The notes: generated by a model not told the origin, from the letters alone. DNA of 64,000 nucleotides from Drosophila pseudoobscura (GCF_009870125.1 NC_046679.1:14136001-14200000), one strand, 5' to 3'. Shown: positions 51,501-62,221, numbered from the stretch's first letter. Numbers and translations are program-made.

Positions 51501-53222
51501 TCGTCCCCGCACCACACGGCGTCGTCCGACGACGACCACCACAACGACAACGACCACAACCACACCCAGACCCACACACAACGAGGATGGGGAGAACATT
51601 GAGCAGGTCGACAAGCAGGACATTCGCATCCAGGAAGCACCACTCGTGACGGCCTTCACGGTGGATCTCGATGAGCGGGGAACAGCGCAGAAGTTCCGCC
51701 CCCTGCTGTCCGGTCAACGTCCCAACTATCCGCAGCAGCAGCAGTATCCACACATTGGACCCACCATCACCAAGCTGAACGTGCTGGAGACGGAGCCGCC
51801 GGCCACCCCGCTGCCCACACAGTACCCGCCCACCGGGAGCAGCAGCACCCCCATCTCGCAGGTCAGCACGAGTGCGAGCCCCAGCAATGGGTTCTCCACC
51901 ACGCCCGCATTCCTGGCCAGCTCCACCTCCAACTACGCCAAGGTAGGACCCCCAGAAGCGTCCGACTGAAGTCTAATCCTTGAAACTCTTTGCAGCAGGA
52001 GCCACTCACCGATCTGGCGGCCCCGCCCAGTGTGAACAACTATCTGATCGAGCGGCATCGGGCTCTGGAGCAACAGATCTACCAACTGAAGGTTCAGGCG
52101 CAACAGCAGCAGGCCTTAATCTTGCGCCAGCTGAAGCTGCTGGAGGAGCAGAGCCAGAGCCGCTTCCAGGGCGCTCCACTTGCGCAATCCAGCACTTTAC
52201 AACCACAACATCAACAGCAACTGCCCCAAGTCCAGCAGCAGCAACAACAGCAGCAACAGCAGCAGCAACAGCATCAACATGGTCCGTTGGAGGCCATTCA
52301 GACGCTGCAACCGCCTGCGGTGGGTTACTCCATAAGACCTTCGGTGGAATTTATACCCAGCACACATACCAAGACTGTTATTTATCCCACATATCCAATT
52401 GAGCAGCAATTGCCGCTCCGCGATGCCGTTTCGGGTCATAAATTTGCCCTGAACAACGGCAACAGCCAAAATAATTACCAGAAGCTGCCAGGCCCCGCCC
52501 CCGCGAATGCAGTGCAGCAGATTTTCCAAAACTTGCAGCAATCATTGCAGAAATCGAATGAAAATTCCATCAATAACAATGCGCAGGTCCAGCCCTCGAA
52601 TCAGTTCAACTTTGCCCCCGCGGAGGCGTCGCACCAGCAGGCCCTGCCACAGCACAGCTTCAAGCAATTCCAACAGCCCCAGCAACAACAACAGCAACAG
52701 TTGCTGCTGCCCAGCTACGTGAGCAGTGCTCTCTTTCAGCAGCAGCAACAGCAGCCACATCAACAGCATAGGGGCCGGCAGTTTCGCCAGGAGTCGGGAG
52801 TGGGCAACTTTGGCCTGAATTCCAATGTGGAGATCCAGCCGAGCAACTCCTTTGCCACCACCATCGTCAGCCAGCAGCAGCAGCAGCCCAACTCGAATCC
52901 CAGTCTGGAGAATCAGAACTTCTATCGCCAGCATCTGACGCCACAGCTGAGCAATCAACTCCAACAGAATGCCCAGCAGTATCTGCAACAGCAGCTCATC
53001 CAGCAGCAGCAGCAACAGCAACAGCAGCCACAGGCCGCCGATGCCTCATCCAACATTAGTCCAGGTAATGCACACTTCAAGAGTAGAGAAACGAGCAATG
53101 ATTTTAGTCAATTTAGCTTAAGAAATCTTGATGAATTGAAAGTAATCAGTAAAGTTTTAGCTCTCAACCATGGGATACCACAGTTCGCCTCACAAAATCT
53201 GCACTTCAATGGCGCCTTTTGA
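42504..53222 (+). CDS. Secreted Gln/Thr-rich low-complexity protein
   Basis: Three exons: 42504-42512 (ATGATGGTG then GTAAGT), 50749-51942 and 51996-53222, giving 809 residues. All junctions are phase 0. Joined, exons 1 and 2 create a signal peptide (MMVRHFNSSLPWALL, a hydrophobic core, then cleavage near QLASA). Next come an acidic segment with an amphipathic helix (AIQKLDYSVRQALLRAIDKL), a Thr-rich, probably O-glycosylated linker (51440-51580) and Gln-rich coiled or amyloid-like stretches (polyQ near 52229-52275). It ends in a distinct, non-repetitive tail (LRNLDELKVISKVLALNHG). A GTAATG site at 53065 could allow an alternative end. AATAAA lies at 53600. The family is not recognised; the product is likely extracellular. 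Confidence 0.8.
42513..50748 (+). other. 8.2 kb first intron of the secreted Gln/Thr-rich gene
   Basis: Bounded by the GTAAGTAG donor and the CCCACTTTTAG acceptor. It is filled with A/T-rich DNA, AGCCAG/AGCCCA-type cryptic repeats (43890-44030, 49960-50160), a TAGGACGGG minisatellite (45032-45066) and a TACGAGTACTCG cluster (47677-47702). No internal gene is convincing. It probably holds enhancers. Confidence 0.6.
45032..45066. repeat. (GGTAGGAC)n short minisatellite
   Basis: Four imperfect GGACGGGTA-type units in the intron. Confidence 0.75.
52229..52280. repeat. CAG/CAA repeat encoding polyglutamine
   Basis: In-frame CAG/CAA run within exon 3 of the secreted protein. It is interrupted by CAA codons, so it is likely fairly stable. 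Confidence 0.9.
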
Positions 53223-53599
53223 GCACTTGCACCACCAATCCAGCACCACCACCCGATGCACCCCACAGGCACAGGCACAAAACAAAAATGTACCTCCAGC
53301 AATATGCACATCCGTTTCCGGTCCCGGCCCCGTTCCCGTACCTGTTTCCTTCCCCCAGAGCCAGATGTCCACCGCCCTTCCCATCCGGTTGAACTAAGTT
53401 TTACGTACAACATCTTTGTAAATATTCATTCTATTTTAAAAGTTAAGATTAAGAACTAAGCAAAATTAAAGCCCCGTGCAGGAAGGGTAAGGAGACAACA
53501 CGAGTTGAAGAAAAGGAGGAGCCATCAATTGACGATTTTGTGGTGAGACAATTGGCAGACCCAGATGTTGAAATGTAACAATTATTTATTTTTTATGTG

Positions 53600-53605
53600 A
53601 ATAAA
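53600..53605 (+). terminator. Poly(A) signal of the secreted Gln/Thr-rich gene
   Basis: AATAAA about 380 bp after the stop codon. Confidence 0.65.
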
Positions 53606-53704
53606 GTTTATCTTAAAGTACGTCAGTGGTTTCAATCGACTATACACAAAAGATAATTCAAAGCAAAGAATTATAAGCTCATTATGATGACTTTATTTTC
53701 ATAT

Positions 53705-53970
53705 TTATGAGTAAAATTGATTGGGGAACAGCAGTGGCAGTAAAAATACAAAGGTGCGATGCTTTTGGTCTGTTGACGGCTCCGGGACTACTATTGGACG
53801 AACACTGCCAGGCTGAGAAGCTGTGGAATGAAAAACATTAATAATCCATAGCTTAAGGATACGTTTTACTCTTTAAACTAACCCTCAATGATGTCGTCGC
53901 TTAGAACCCCAGGCTTTGCACACACAATTGCAAAGAGGGCCACACAAACCAGAAGCACACGAAGAAGCAT
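53705..53970 (-). CDS. Small secreted peptide, 67 residues
   Basis: Two exons, 53970-53883 and 53820-53705, encode 67 residues and are too short for routine ORF calling. Residues 1-18 are a classic signal peptide (LLRVLLVCVALFAIVCA) with predicted cleavage before KPGVLSD. The mature part is about 49 residues: acidic then Pro-rich (PIVVPEPS), a basic KHR, and a hydrophobic end (TFVFLLPLLFPNQFYS). The intron is 62 bp with a GGTTAG donor and TTCCACAG acceptor. There are no cysteines in the mature part, so it is not a defensin-type peptide. A consensus TATA box lies about 60 bp upstream, as in inducible or tissue-restricted peptide genes. Family not recognised; an immune, gut or reproductive secreted peptide is possible. 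Confidence 0.72.
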
Positions 53971-54025
53971 GATGATAGTAACTGCAGAAGAATTGCTGAA
54001 CTGCTGTCAACTCGGTTATGCTGGG

Positions 54026-54033
54026 CTTATATA
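54026..54033 (-). promoter_or_regulatory. TATA box of the small secreted peptide gene
   Basis: TATATAAG on the minus strand, 56-63 bp upstream of the start codon, leaving room for a start site about 30 bp downstream. Confidence 0.7.
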
Positions 54034-54654
54034 TCTCTAACAACTACTGGTCTAATGACATGCAAATGGACAAAAGGTGGAGTCGACTCCAATAGCTCAT
54101 CAATTAGCTAGAGCTTATCGTGGAGTGTTCCGAAAGCCTTGATCTGCATAAGTGTCAATCATCTGTGAGCCTTTTGACATGTTTTCGATAGGACTGTTCC
54201 ACATAAAAGAATTTTCGTTTATGTTTAATGATTCTATTGTATTTATATTATTGCTTAAACTGTTATTTCATTTTGGCGCTCAGCCAACAACCCGATTATC
54301 AATTAGCAGCAGTTGCGGGGCAATCGAACTTCTCCCATCTCCAAGTGCTTTCGCTGATATCGTTATCGAAGCTCGTTAAGCTCATGCAAAAACTGCAAAA
54401 TTAGCAAATTCAAAAATAATCTACAGTGCGCGTAATCCAATTGCGCCAGCGAAGCGAAGACATGCAAGCTTTCAAGTGGATAACAACGTATGTTATATTT
54501 ATAGCATTCGCCAACACGAATCGCTGAGTCGGCGTTTTGACAGTAACGCAGTCGCCAAAAAGCTTAGATAGATTACGTTGTCGTGGAAGCGCATCGCGCT
54601 CAATTTGTTTATAAACAACTGCTCAGTTAATTGCAATTGGAAACCCCGACCGCC
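54034..54654. other. Intergenic between divergent genes
   Basis: About 620 bp between the small peptide gene (-) and the CRAL-TRIO gene (+). It contains a GGAGTCGACTCC palindrome at 54080, GCTTATC GATA-type sites near 54115 and 54350, and no gene. Confidence 0.5.
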
Positions 54655-55604
54655 ATGTGGTCGCGCAGCAGCAGTGCAAGGCGGCAAGTCACCGCCATAG
54701 ACAGTGATCCCGAGAAGGTATTGAGGCAGGTGCAGGAGCTGAGCGACTGGCTGGACGCCAATCCCCAGATCAACGGATGCAAGACGTTCGAGAATTTGCA
54801 TTTTTTTCTGCGCACCTCCAAATTTGATGTGGAACGCACAAAGAAGAAGCTAAAGACATTCTATCAGATGCGTGCAGAGCGAACCGAATGGTTCGATAAT
54901 CGCGATCCCAACTTACCCGAAATCCAGGAGCTGCTGGAACTGGGCGTTTTTCTTCCCGTTGGCCCGGACTCAGACAATGGTTGTATGGTTGTGGTCATTC
55001 GGACGGCGGCCCATGATCCGAAGAAACACACACAGAACAACGTCTTCAAAGTGAGTCATAGAGAACGTGCCAAAATGGGGCTATAGACTTTCGACCTTTG
55101 CTTTATTTTTTATGTAGACCAGTAAAATGATATTGGACTTGCTGTTGAAGCTCGATCCGGAGAGCTGTGCTAAGGGCATGGTGGCCATACTGGATATGCA
55201 GGGCGTTCAGTTGGGTCATGCCCTGCAGCTGAATCCAAAGCTCATTAAACGATCGGTGGAGAGCTGGACAGCCTATCCCTGCCAGCCCAAGCTATTGGAG
55301 TTTACTAACGCTCCGCGTCATGTAAACATCTTTCTGAACACTTTCCGGTGCTTTTTTCTGTTGGCATACATATCCATTCGATAGTTAACTTGAGTGATCT
55401 TCCAGGATCTTCATGACACCCAAGATACGGTCCCGAGTGATGGTCCGCCGCGAGGGAACCTCTGTGAACAGTGCTCACTTGCCAAAAGAACTGGGTGGGC
55501 AGGGCCCGAGCTACGCCGAACTCGCCATCAAATGGAAACGGTTGCTGGAGGAGAATTCCGATTTCTATGTGGAACAAGACAAATATAAAAGCAAGCTCAA
55601 GTAA
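54655..55604 (+). CDS. CRAL-TRIO (Sec14-like) lipid-binding protein
   Basis: Three exons, 54655-55050, 55118-55347 and 55406-55604, encode 274 residues, slightly short for the alpha-TTP/CRALBP-like fly family (about 290-310). The family carries retinoids, tocopherol or phosphoinositides in the cytosol. The N-terminal CRAL_TRIO_N helices cover about 20-75 ([32 protein letters not shown]). The lipid-binding fold runs from about 90 to 240 ([20 protein letters not shown], then [20 protein letters not shown]). The closing LPKELGG near residue 230 is the usual LP-x-E-GG signature. The ATG at 54655 is the first in the frame. The 3' end converges on mats. Confidence 0.9.
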
Positions 55605-56541
55605 TATAGGTTAGCGGGCGGCGGCGACAAAGATAACGTGGCGATTAGCCAAGTGCTATAGATTAGGGCGACTCATTGTCGATGCGTAAATGCTCATTGG
55701 CGCATACCTTTGTCGCCTGCAGTTGTATATTGCTTAATTCCATACAAAGATCTAATAAGTTGTACATACTCTTGTATACTTTTCATTTTCATCACGCTTA
55801 TCTGAATATAAGCTAATCAATTGTTTTTGTTTTTTTTTTGTTAATGGAAGTCAATGTACGATACAAAATTGATCCAGAGCATGGGCTGTATTCATAATAT
55901 TCTCTTTATTAGTATAAAACGTATCAAAAATGTTTATCAAGTCTACAATTATTATCATTTATTGGGTGCTGTCGAGCGTCGCCTCACATTGCTGGGGTTT
56001 TGCCTTACAAACAGTCGTTCCATCAGTTGCACGACGCCGAGCTATACATATGCGATAGTTTAATAGTAATAAATACATACATACATTTGGGGGAAAAACG
56101 ATAAACGCATTGTTTTGTGAACATAATATTGTTTGTTTTCCATAAGCGGGGGTGTGTGTCTGTGTGTGCGCGGGTTATAGAAGGCGTGCTGCTGTTTTCT
56201 GGGTTTCTCTTTTACATACACATATATATAAATATGCTATATATCTCTTAAAGTTACGAGTCACATATAAAAATATAGTAGTTGCTCATCATGATCATCA
56301 TCAGCATTATTAGCCCGCTATAGTTAGTGTGTTGTATGTTTTGTTTTTAGTGGGACCACACGAAGCACTGAACGAAACTTAAGAGCTATGTATAAACGAG
56401 GAAAGGAAAGGAAGGGCGGTAACTAACTAAAGCGTAATACACAAGTCTACCAGAGCGCTCCCATCACAAGTCCAATTGCATGCCGTTGCTGATGCCAATG
56501 CCGACACTGCCGCCACCAGTGTCCGCCACTTGCAGTGATTC
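55605..56541. other. Convergent 3' regions of the CRAL-TRIO gene and mats
   Basis: About 940 bp with A/T-rich 3' UTR-like sequence from both genes. TTTATT (AATAAA on the minus strand) near 55907 is a candidate mats poly(A) signal. No coding sequence seen. Confidence 0.5.
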
Positions 56542-57485
56542 CTATATCTGCCGCTCGTCCTTTGCCGTCAGCTTGTCGATGAGCTCCTGCAGCGGGGCCA
56601 GCTCGCGCCGCTCGATCAGATTGAACTCTTGCACAAAGAATATAAAATGCTTGAAGGACGTATTCAGATGGGCCTCCTCGCCCAGCGTCACCACCTCCGA
56701 GAAGTGCTGATGGTAAATGTGGGCATAGACCCTGAACAAACGCTTCAGTATGGTCTTGGCGGAGGTGAGAAAGTTCTTTGGAAACGGCACACCAATTTTC
56801 GATGGAAACAGCGTCTCATCGTCCAGCTGATCCTGCACCCAAGTCATCAGATAATCAATGTACTTGGGGGCGCTGCACTTGATGGGCTTCTTCACGGTCA
56901 AACCGTCAGCCCAGTGGTATTCATATTTCGGACCAGCCGACATAATGCCACAGCTCTCCTCCGTACAGAACTCTGTGATCGTGCCGTACAGCATGTTTAT
57001 CTGATTGAAGAAGTCCACAGCTAATGATCGAAGGGAGAAAAAACAGATGTACATGTACAAAAACACATGATTAATGGAAACCTAATTACTCACTGTTAAC
57101 GGCCACCCATTCGTTGAGATCCTCGCCGTCGGGCAGAGCCACTGCATTGCGTAGATTTCCAGATCCCAGAGTGGCGGCGGCATGCTTCATAAGATCATAT
57201 TGATGCGTGCCTTCCGGTATGTTCTTCTTTGGCTTGAAGGTTTTGCTCGAACGCGAACCGCTGCAATATAAAAGCCGATTAGTATTGGCCCCATCAACCC
57301 CAAGTGGCTGCCCTGCCAAATGGGTGGAGGTGGGGAGACAAAGGCTCGGCTCCCACATCACAGAGACGGCGAACAAAGCACTCAATGGGGTGGTAGCCGA
57401 AGCTTTCTTTGTTGCAACCCGGGCCTTTTGCGGTTTCGGATGCACTCGAGAACCTTTTTTCATGAACTTACAACAAAAAGTCCAT
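56542..57485 (-). CDS. mats: MOB kinase activator 1 (Mats), Hippo pathway
   Basis: Three exons, 57485-57472 (only 14 nt: ATGGACTTTTTGTT), 57260-57094 and 57020-56542, encode 219 residues, the length of fly Mats. Mats binds and activates the NDR-family kinases Warts and Tricornered to restrain Yorkie and growth. The sequence matches MOB1 nearly throughout: SRSSKTFKPKKNIPEGTHQY, CTEESCGIMSAGPKYEYHWA (zinc-binding Cys/His), KCSAPKYIDYLMTWVQDQLD, HIYHQHF and LNTSFKHFIFFVQEF. The tiny first exon was found from the expected MDFLF start and its GTAAGTTC donor. The promoter carries Motif 1 plus DRE inside a dispersed repeat copy. Confidence 0.97.
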
Positions 57486-57887
57486 TGCCATGCAGTTTCT
57501 GTAACCTCTGGGGTCTGTTTTGACTTTCACTCGAGCCCACCAAATTCGTCTGCTGCGAAGCCTGTTCCGGCAAGGGCCGCACCGTTTTCAAGGAATTTCT
57601 GTGACGTGTCAGTAACTTTTCTCTTGAATATTCACACAATTGATTCGAAATAATAATCTACAGAAATTGCTGGCAATTGTGGCAGGTTTTGTGGGCAGGC
57701 GATGGAAAATATGTTTCTGTTCGGATACTGGGGTCTCTGATGTCGACAATGGGGGCGAGCACAGCTGATGGCTTGGATTCTAGGAAGTGTATATTGCAAC
57801 TAATTAGTTTTGTTGTGTTTATAAACGCAAAAATTGTTATAAATAAAAATAAAATTGGTTTCACACACACTGCAGTGCTCTTGTATT

Positions 57888-58128
57888 CAGTGTGACCGCT
57901 TATCGATAAGATATACGGTCCGACCCGCAGAAATATACCATCTTATATACAAAAAATACCGTAAATATGCTGACAAATTTAAGTTCTATTATACATATTC
58001 CTCGATTTTGATAATCCGTTGAAGATTACTAGCTATCTAGATCTCTCAGAACTGCCCACATAATTTTATATAATTAATGAATCTATTTTCTACTTGACTG
58101 GCTTAATTTATATACTTACTTTGATTTT
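57888..58128 (-). promoter_or_regulatory. Promoter-associated dispersed repeat, copy 4 (mats), with DRE
   Basis: Starts with CAGTGTGACCGCT (Motif 1) at 57888 and runs straight into a perfect DRE, TATCGATA (57901-57908). Then follow TCCGACCCGCAGAAATATAC, Motif 6-like words, TTTAAGTTCTATTATACATA, TTCCTCGATTTTGATAATCC and TAATGAATCTATT. The last blocks align with copies 1 and 2. It lies 403 bp upstream of the mats start codon. Confidence 0.75.
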
Positions 58129-58441
58129 TTTGCCTCAGGTTTGGTTCCTCAACAATAATATAGCGTCTCGTATGATGAAAAATCGAACTTAGCCCACTTA
58201 AAACGCCTTTGTTTAAACTGGATAACAACTTTAGTTAAACCACCGAAAATAATAACAATTATAATAACAATAATAATTACTCTTGTAGGTCCACCCTATT
58301 CTTATCTTTCCCCTAAACAGCACTTGCTTTGGTTATTTTAAAAATTGCGCGCCAAGCGAGGTCTGTCGGAGAAAGCATTTTTTGTATAAATCTTTTAATT
58401 ATAACAAACATTTTAACCAAAGTTTACATATGTACATACAT
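58129..58441. other. Intergenic, A/T-rich
   Basis: About 310 bp between the mats promoter repeat and the IntS7 stop codon; the likely IntS7 3' UTR. Nothing else seen. Confidence 0.5.
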
Positions 58442-61400
58442 CTAAAACCTTCTCGCCTGACCTACTGCCTGAGAAGTGCTGGGCGTTGGTGCTGTAGGTT
58501 TTGAGGGATCCTCCAGGACACGTACCATCATGGAAGATTTGGGGCCAGTGCACCAAATAGTGCCGTGCTCATCGACAACGAACGTTTCCAGCGTCACCTG
58601 GAAGTGGCCACCGCTCGATATGGGCAGCAGAAAGCTGCCGGAGAGAAAGTCGCGTTGCGGCTTGACGATCTGGTTCAGGGTGACGGTGTCACTGGTGCCG
58701 GTCTTCTGCAGCTCGCTACCGGAACGTGGTGGCGGCGTTACCAGCTGGGACGTAAGGCTCAACTGCACGGACTCCACACGCCGGAAGTGCTTGACCTGTT
58801 TGGAGCCAGCCTGTTGGAGGACCCCCTCGACCTTAATCACCAGATTACTGCCCGACTGAACATTGACGGGTTCGGTGGCGCTACGTGGCTGTGGGCTAAC
58901 CGACAGCTTTATCTGCGTAGACTGGAGAATCTGGAAGAAATAGCGCGGCAGGCAGAGCGGTGTTTTGGTAATTATCTCGATTTGAGCAACAATTACGTCC
59001 AGATGGCGGTTGCTGATGGTCTTGGCGTTGGGCAACTCCTCGGGGAGGTTCTTATGCATCAGCTCCATGCGCCTGCAGCTGGCGGCAAAGAATCGGGTCT
59101 CCGGGTGCTCGCCGGTGGTCAGGAAGACTGGTGGCTCTGGTGGCGTGGCGTAACAAATTGACTCGATGATGTGGGCAAGCAGCCCACACTGAAACTCGGC
59201 CACCTCCAAGAACTCCAGCGTCACGTTGTCCGCATCAAAAGACGACTTATAAAGACGGGCGTGCGTCTCCTCGCAGGCCTTCAAGGACTTGACCAACTTT
59301 CGCAGCTGATTTGTGACGTGTCCAAACTTTTGCAAATAGTCCCTCGAGTTCTGGGCCAAGCTGCCAGCGATTGCCGGCGGTGGTACAATGACCTGGGCAT
59401 TCTTGACGGTCACGGCCAAGTGCAGGGTCTGCAGGAACTGGGCTCGGATCTTTAGGTACTCCTGCGGAAAGGAGATCGCATACTGGATCGAGGAGCAGGC
59501 TCGCAGACTGACTCGCGCCATCTGGTAGAGGTTGCAGGCTGCCTCCAGCCGTTTCATCAGCGGTATCAACGGCTCTGGCGCCGCCGTCGGAGCATAGTTG
59601 TCCCTCATGTGGGCGTAATCCAGGCCATAATTTAGAATACACTCTGCCTGCGAGATCTGCGAGAGCGTGACGAGGAAGTAGTGCATTTGGTCGTTTATCA
59701 CGATCTCTGAAATGCTCGTGTAAATGTGCGCGGCCACATAGTGATGCCCATAACGACTCGCGCTTCGTGCAATCTTGTACAATGTCCAGCAATTGAGTTT
59801 ATCCAGGCACTTCTCGAAGCATTGCACCACCTTCAGGGGTAGATAGCACCCCATTGTGGTCTGAAATACCAGCACACTGAGGATTTCAATCGTGCGCAAG
59901 TGTTTCTCAGCATCCTCCGAGTCGATCAGCTTGTTCAGTTTGTGCAAAATAATCGGCATTCTGGCTAGCATGGGATTAACCTAAAAGTGGATGGAATTAG
60001 TGAATGCTCCTCATGTTTTTCCTGCAATACTTCTACCTTTGGTGGCGACGGTTCGTCGGTGTCCATGGCATTGTCGTCACCTTCCTCCAGTCCCTCGGAT
60101 GTTGTAAATGCATATTTACGGAGCTGGAAATGCTCGCAGAGACGCACCAGAGCCTCGCATATGAGCTCCGCATTGGCTTGGGGATAGACGACATTGTCAC
60201 CCAAGGTATTGCTGACTATCTCAATGAATGTCGCTCCAAATTCGGCATTCGCCTGGCTAATCCTTATGCCATATGCCAGCACACGTCGCAAGTGACGTAG
60301 ACAGTCGGCTCTCCTGGCCGTGCACAGGAGTAGGCCTTCGATGTGAAGACTTACAGTATGCAGGATATCATCCACTTGGCTCTCCTGCTCAGTGCCAAAC
60401 GCCGCCAGAACTGAGAGAACCGCCATAGCCTGAGTGGCCGTCGTGTAGTCGTCCAGCTTACTCATGCTCTGGATGCAGAGTCGGAGCAGGGCGACCCGAT
60501 GCTCCCGCAGCAGATGTTGGCACGTGAGCGGACACTCGCTCAACTTGACGAGAATCGAAAGGAAAAGAAACTGCTCGTGCGAATTGACGCAGGTCTCGAA
60601 CTTACTAATCAAAGCCTCAAGGGCAGGCTTGGGCCAAGCGTGGACACTCTTCTTGCCGGCTAGTTCGTTGAAGGAGCGCAGCACTTGGATGCGAACTGGC
60701 GTCCGCAAATCTTGCATAAAGTCCAGCAGCACCTCCAGCTGCCCGGGAACGCCCACCAAGGTGCGGGAGGATAATTGTGTGAGGGTATCGATGATGGCCA
60801 CCACAAAACTCTGCGCGGGATACTTGGGCAGCAGATCCATACAGAGTTTGTTGACCAGTGCGGCAGTATTGGCATCGTGATGCATGTGCCGCAGCACTGG
60901 GATGAGCAACAGCTTCATGGGCACTGGCACCTGCAGTGACTCGATCATGTCCGATATCTTGGCGCACATGCTGATGGCGAAGGAGCTGGACTGGGCGGCA
61001 AAGCAGCTGCTGGCATAGATGGCAGCCTCCACCTCCACGGTGTCGTGGCTGTCAAGGGCACGGCGTATAGCATGGTGCACTTGTTGCTTCTCGGGGATCA
61101 CGCGGGAGACGGCGCCCAGGGTGCGCAAGAGCAGGGCGCGTGCCACAGGATCGTTCGAGTGCATCACCATAAAGATGCGGCGCACAAAGTTGTCGATGTT
61201 GAGGATCTTGTCCAGGTGGTTTTCGCTCTGCTGGCAGACACGGAGTACCCAGAATCGCAATAGATTCGAGCCACTCACAAAGAACTCCGCCAGCTTGATG
61301 AACGACGAGTTGATCAGAATGGGAAATGGATACTTCTCGAAGAGACGAGGGAACCGCACAATGGACTCGCATTGGATTCCCTGCTTAGCGCTCCGGAGGC

Positions 61401-61500
61401 CCTTGTCGAGCTCCATGAGCACGGCATTGGGATCCTGCTCGTTCTCGTTGAGGAAACATTCGTTGAAGGAGCTAACGCGGGTGCTACTAAAGTGCGACAT
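58442..61500 (-). CDS. IntS7: Integrator complex subunit 7
   Basis: Two exons, 61500-60037 and 59980-58442, separated by a 56 bp intron, encode 1000 residues (fly IntS7/deflated is about this size). Integrator cleaves nascent snRNAs and prematurely terminates paused Pol II transcripts. The N terminus matches human INTS7: ALMELDKGLRSAKQG, ESIVRFPRLFEKYPFPILIN, RIFMVMHSNDPVARALLLRT, DSHDTVEVEAAI. The first two thirds are HEAT/armadillo repeats. The C-terminal half includes QLRKLVKSLKACEETHARLY and ends in a Pro/Ser-rich tail. The intron was placed because the upstream frame runs to TAG shortly after it, while PPK-V-NPML restores the downstream frame. In D. melanogaster the gene is also called deflated. 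Confidence 0.95.
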
Positions 61501-61578
61501 CTGTGCAACTATTTGCAGTCGCTATAAGCTATTTATTATATTTAACTTTTTTCAAACACAAACAAACCGGCAGAGAAC

Positions 61579-61775
61579 CAGTGTGATCGCGCATTTATGG
61601 TTAAAAGATACCGTCCGACCCTCAGAAATATACCGAAACATACCGTCTCATTTTAAAAATATATCGTAAATATACTAGCGAATTCAAGTTCTATCGTTCA
61701 TATTGTCTGAACACATAATTTTCTGCGATTGATAAATTTGTAATTTTTAATACTTGCTTTTATTGTAGTTTTATA
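61579..61775 (-). promoter_or_regulatory. Promoter-associated dispersed repeat, copy 5 (IntS7)
   Basis: Starts with CAGTGTGATCGCGC, a one-base variant of Motif 1, 79 bp before the IntS7 start codon. It continues through CCGTCCGACCCTCAGAAATA, ACCGAAACATACCGTCTCAT and GAATTCAAGTTCTAT, and ends in ATACTTGCTTTTATTGTAGT, the same far tail as copy 2. Confidence 0.75.
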
Positions 61776-61836
61776 AAACGTTGAAAATGAAATGGTGAGA
61801 GTTGTATTTTCTTCAACAAATATATCGGTACATTGA

Positions 61837-61844
61837 TATCGATA
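61837..61844. promoter_or_regulatory. DRE site TATCGATA
   Basis: Perfect DNA replication-related element between IntS7 and Nop56, just left of the hAT insertion. It may serve either gene. Confidence 0.5.
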
Positions 61845-61864
61845 TATATTTTACATCCCTGCAA

Positions 61865-62221
61865 CAGTGCTGCCATTTTACTTATTTTAAGCTAGATTTG
61901 GCTTATTTTAAACCCAATTAGCTTGAAAAATAATTGAAATGCTTATGGCTTTAAAAAATGTAAATACCTTTTGTTAGAAAGTCCTCAAAAATAGAGGAGC
62001 AGGAGGTTGCGGTTGTTGGTACTTTGCTGAGAACACGGTCATAGCATAATGAAGTGAAAAAAATCATGTCATTACTCCAATTAAAAATACAAAAAAACGT
62101 ATATTTTTTATGTGTTTTTATGATTAGCTTATTTTTAAGATATTTTTTTTTAATTTTTTACTGTTTCTAGCTTTTTTTCTTCAATCTAGCTTATGGTGAC
62201 TCTCAAAATCTGGCAGCACTG
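61865..62221. mobile_element. Non-autonomous hAT element (MITE), 357 bp
   Basis: Perfect 11 bp terminal inverted repeats: CAGTGCTGCCA at 61865-61875 and TGGCAGCACTG at 62211-62221. It is flanked by a perfect 8 bp direct repeat CCCTGCAA (61857-61864 and 62222-62229). An 8 bp duplication with CAG-starting ends is the hAT signature. Subterminal TAAGCTAGATT also occurs inverted (61888 and 62183). There is no coding capacity. It sits in the IntS7/Nop56 intergenic region. Confidence 0.85.
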
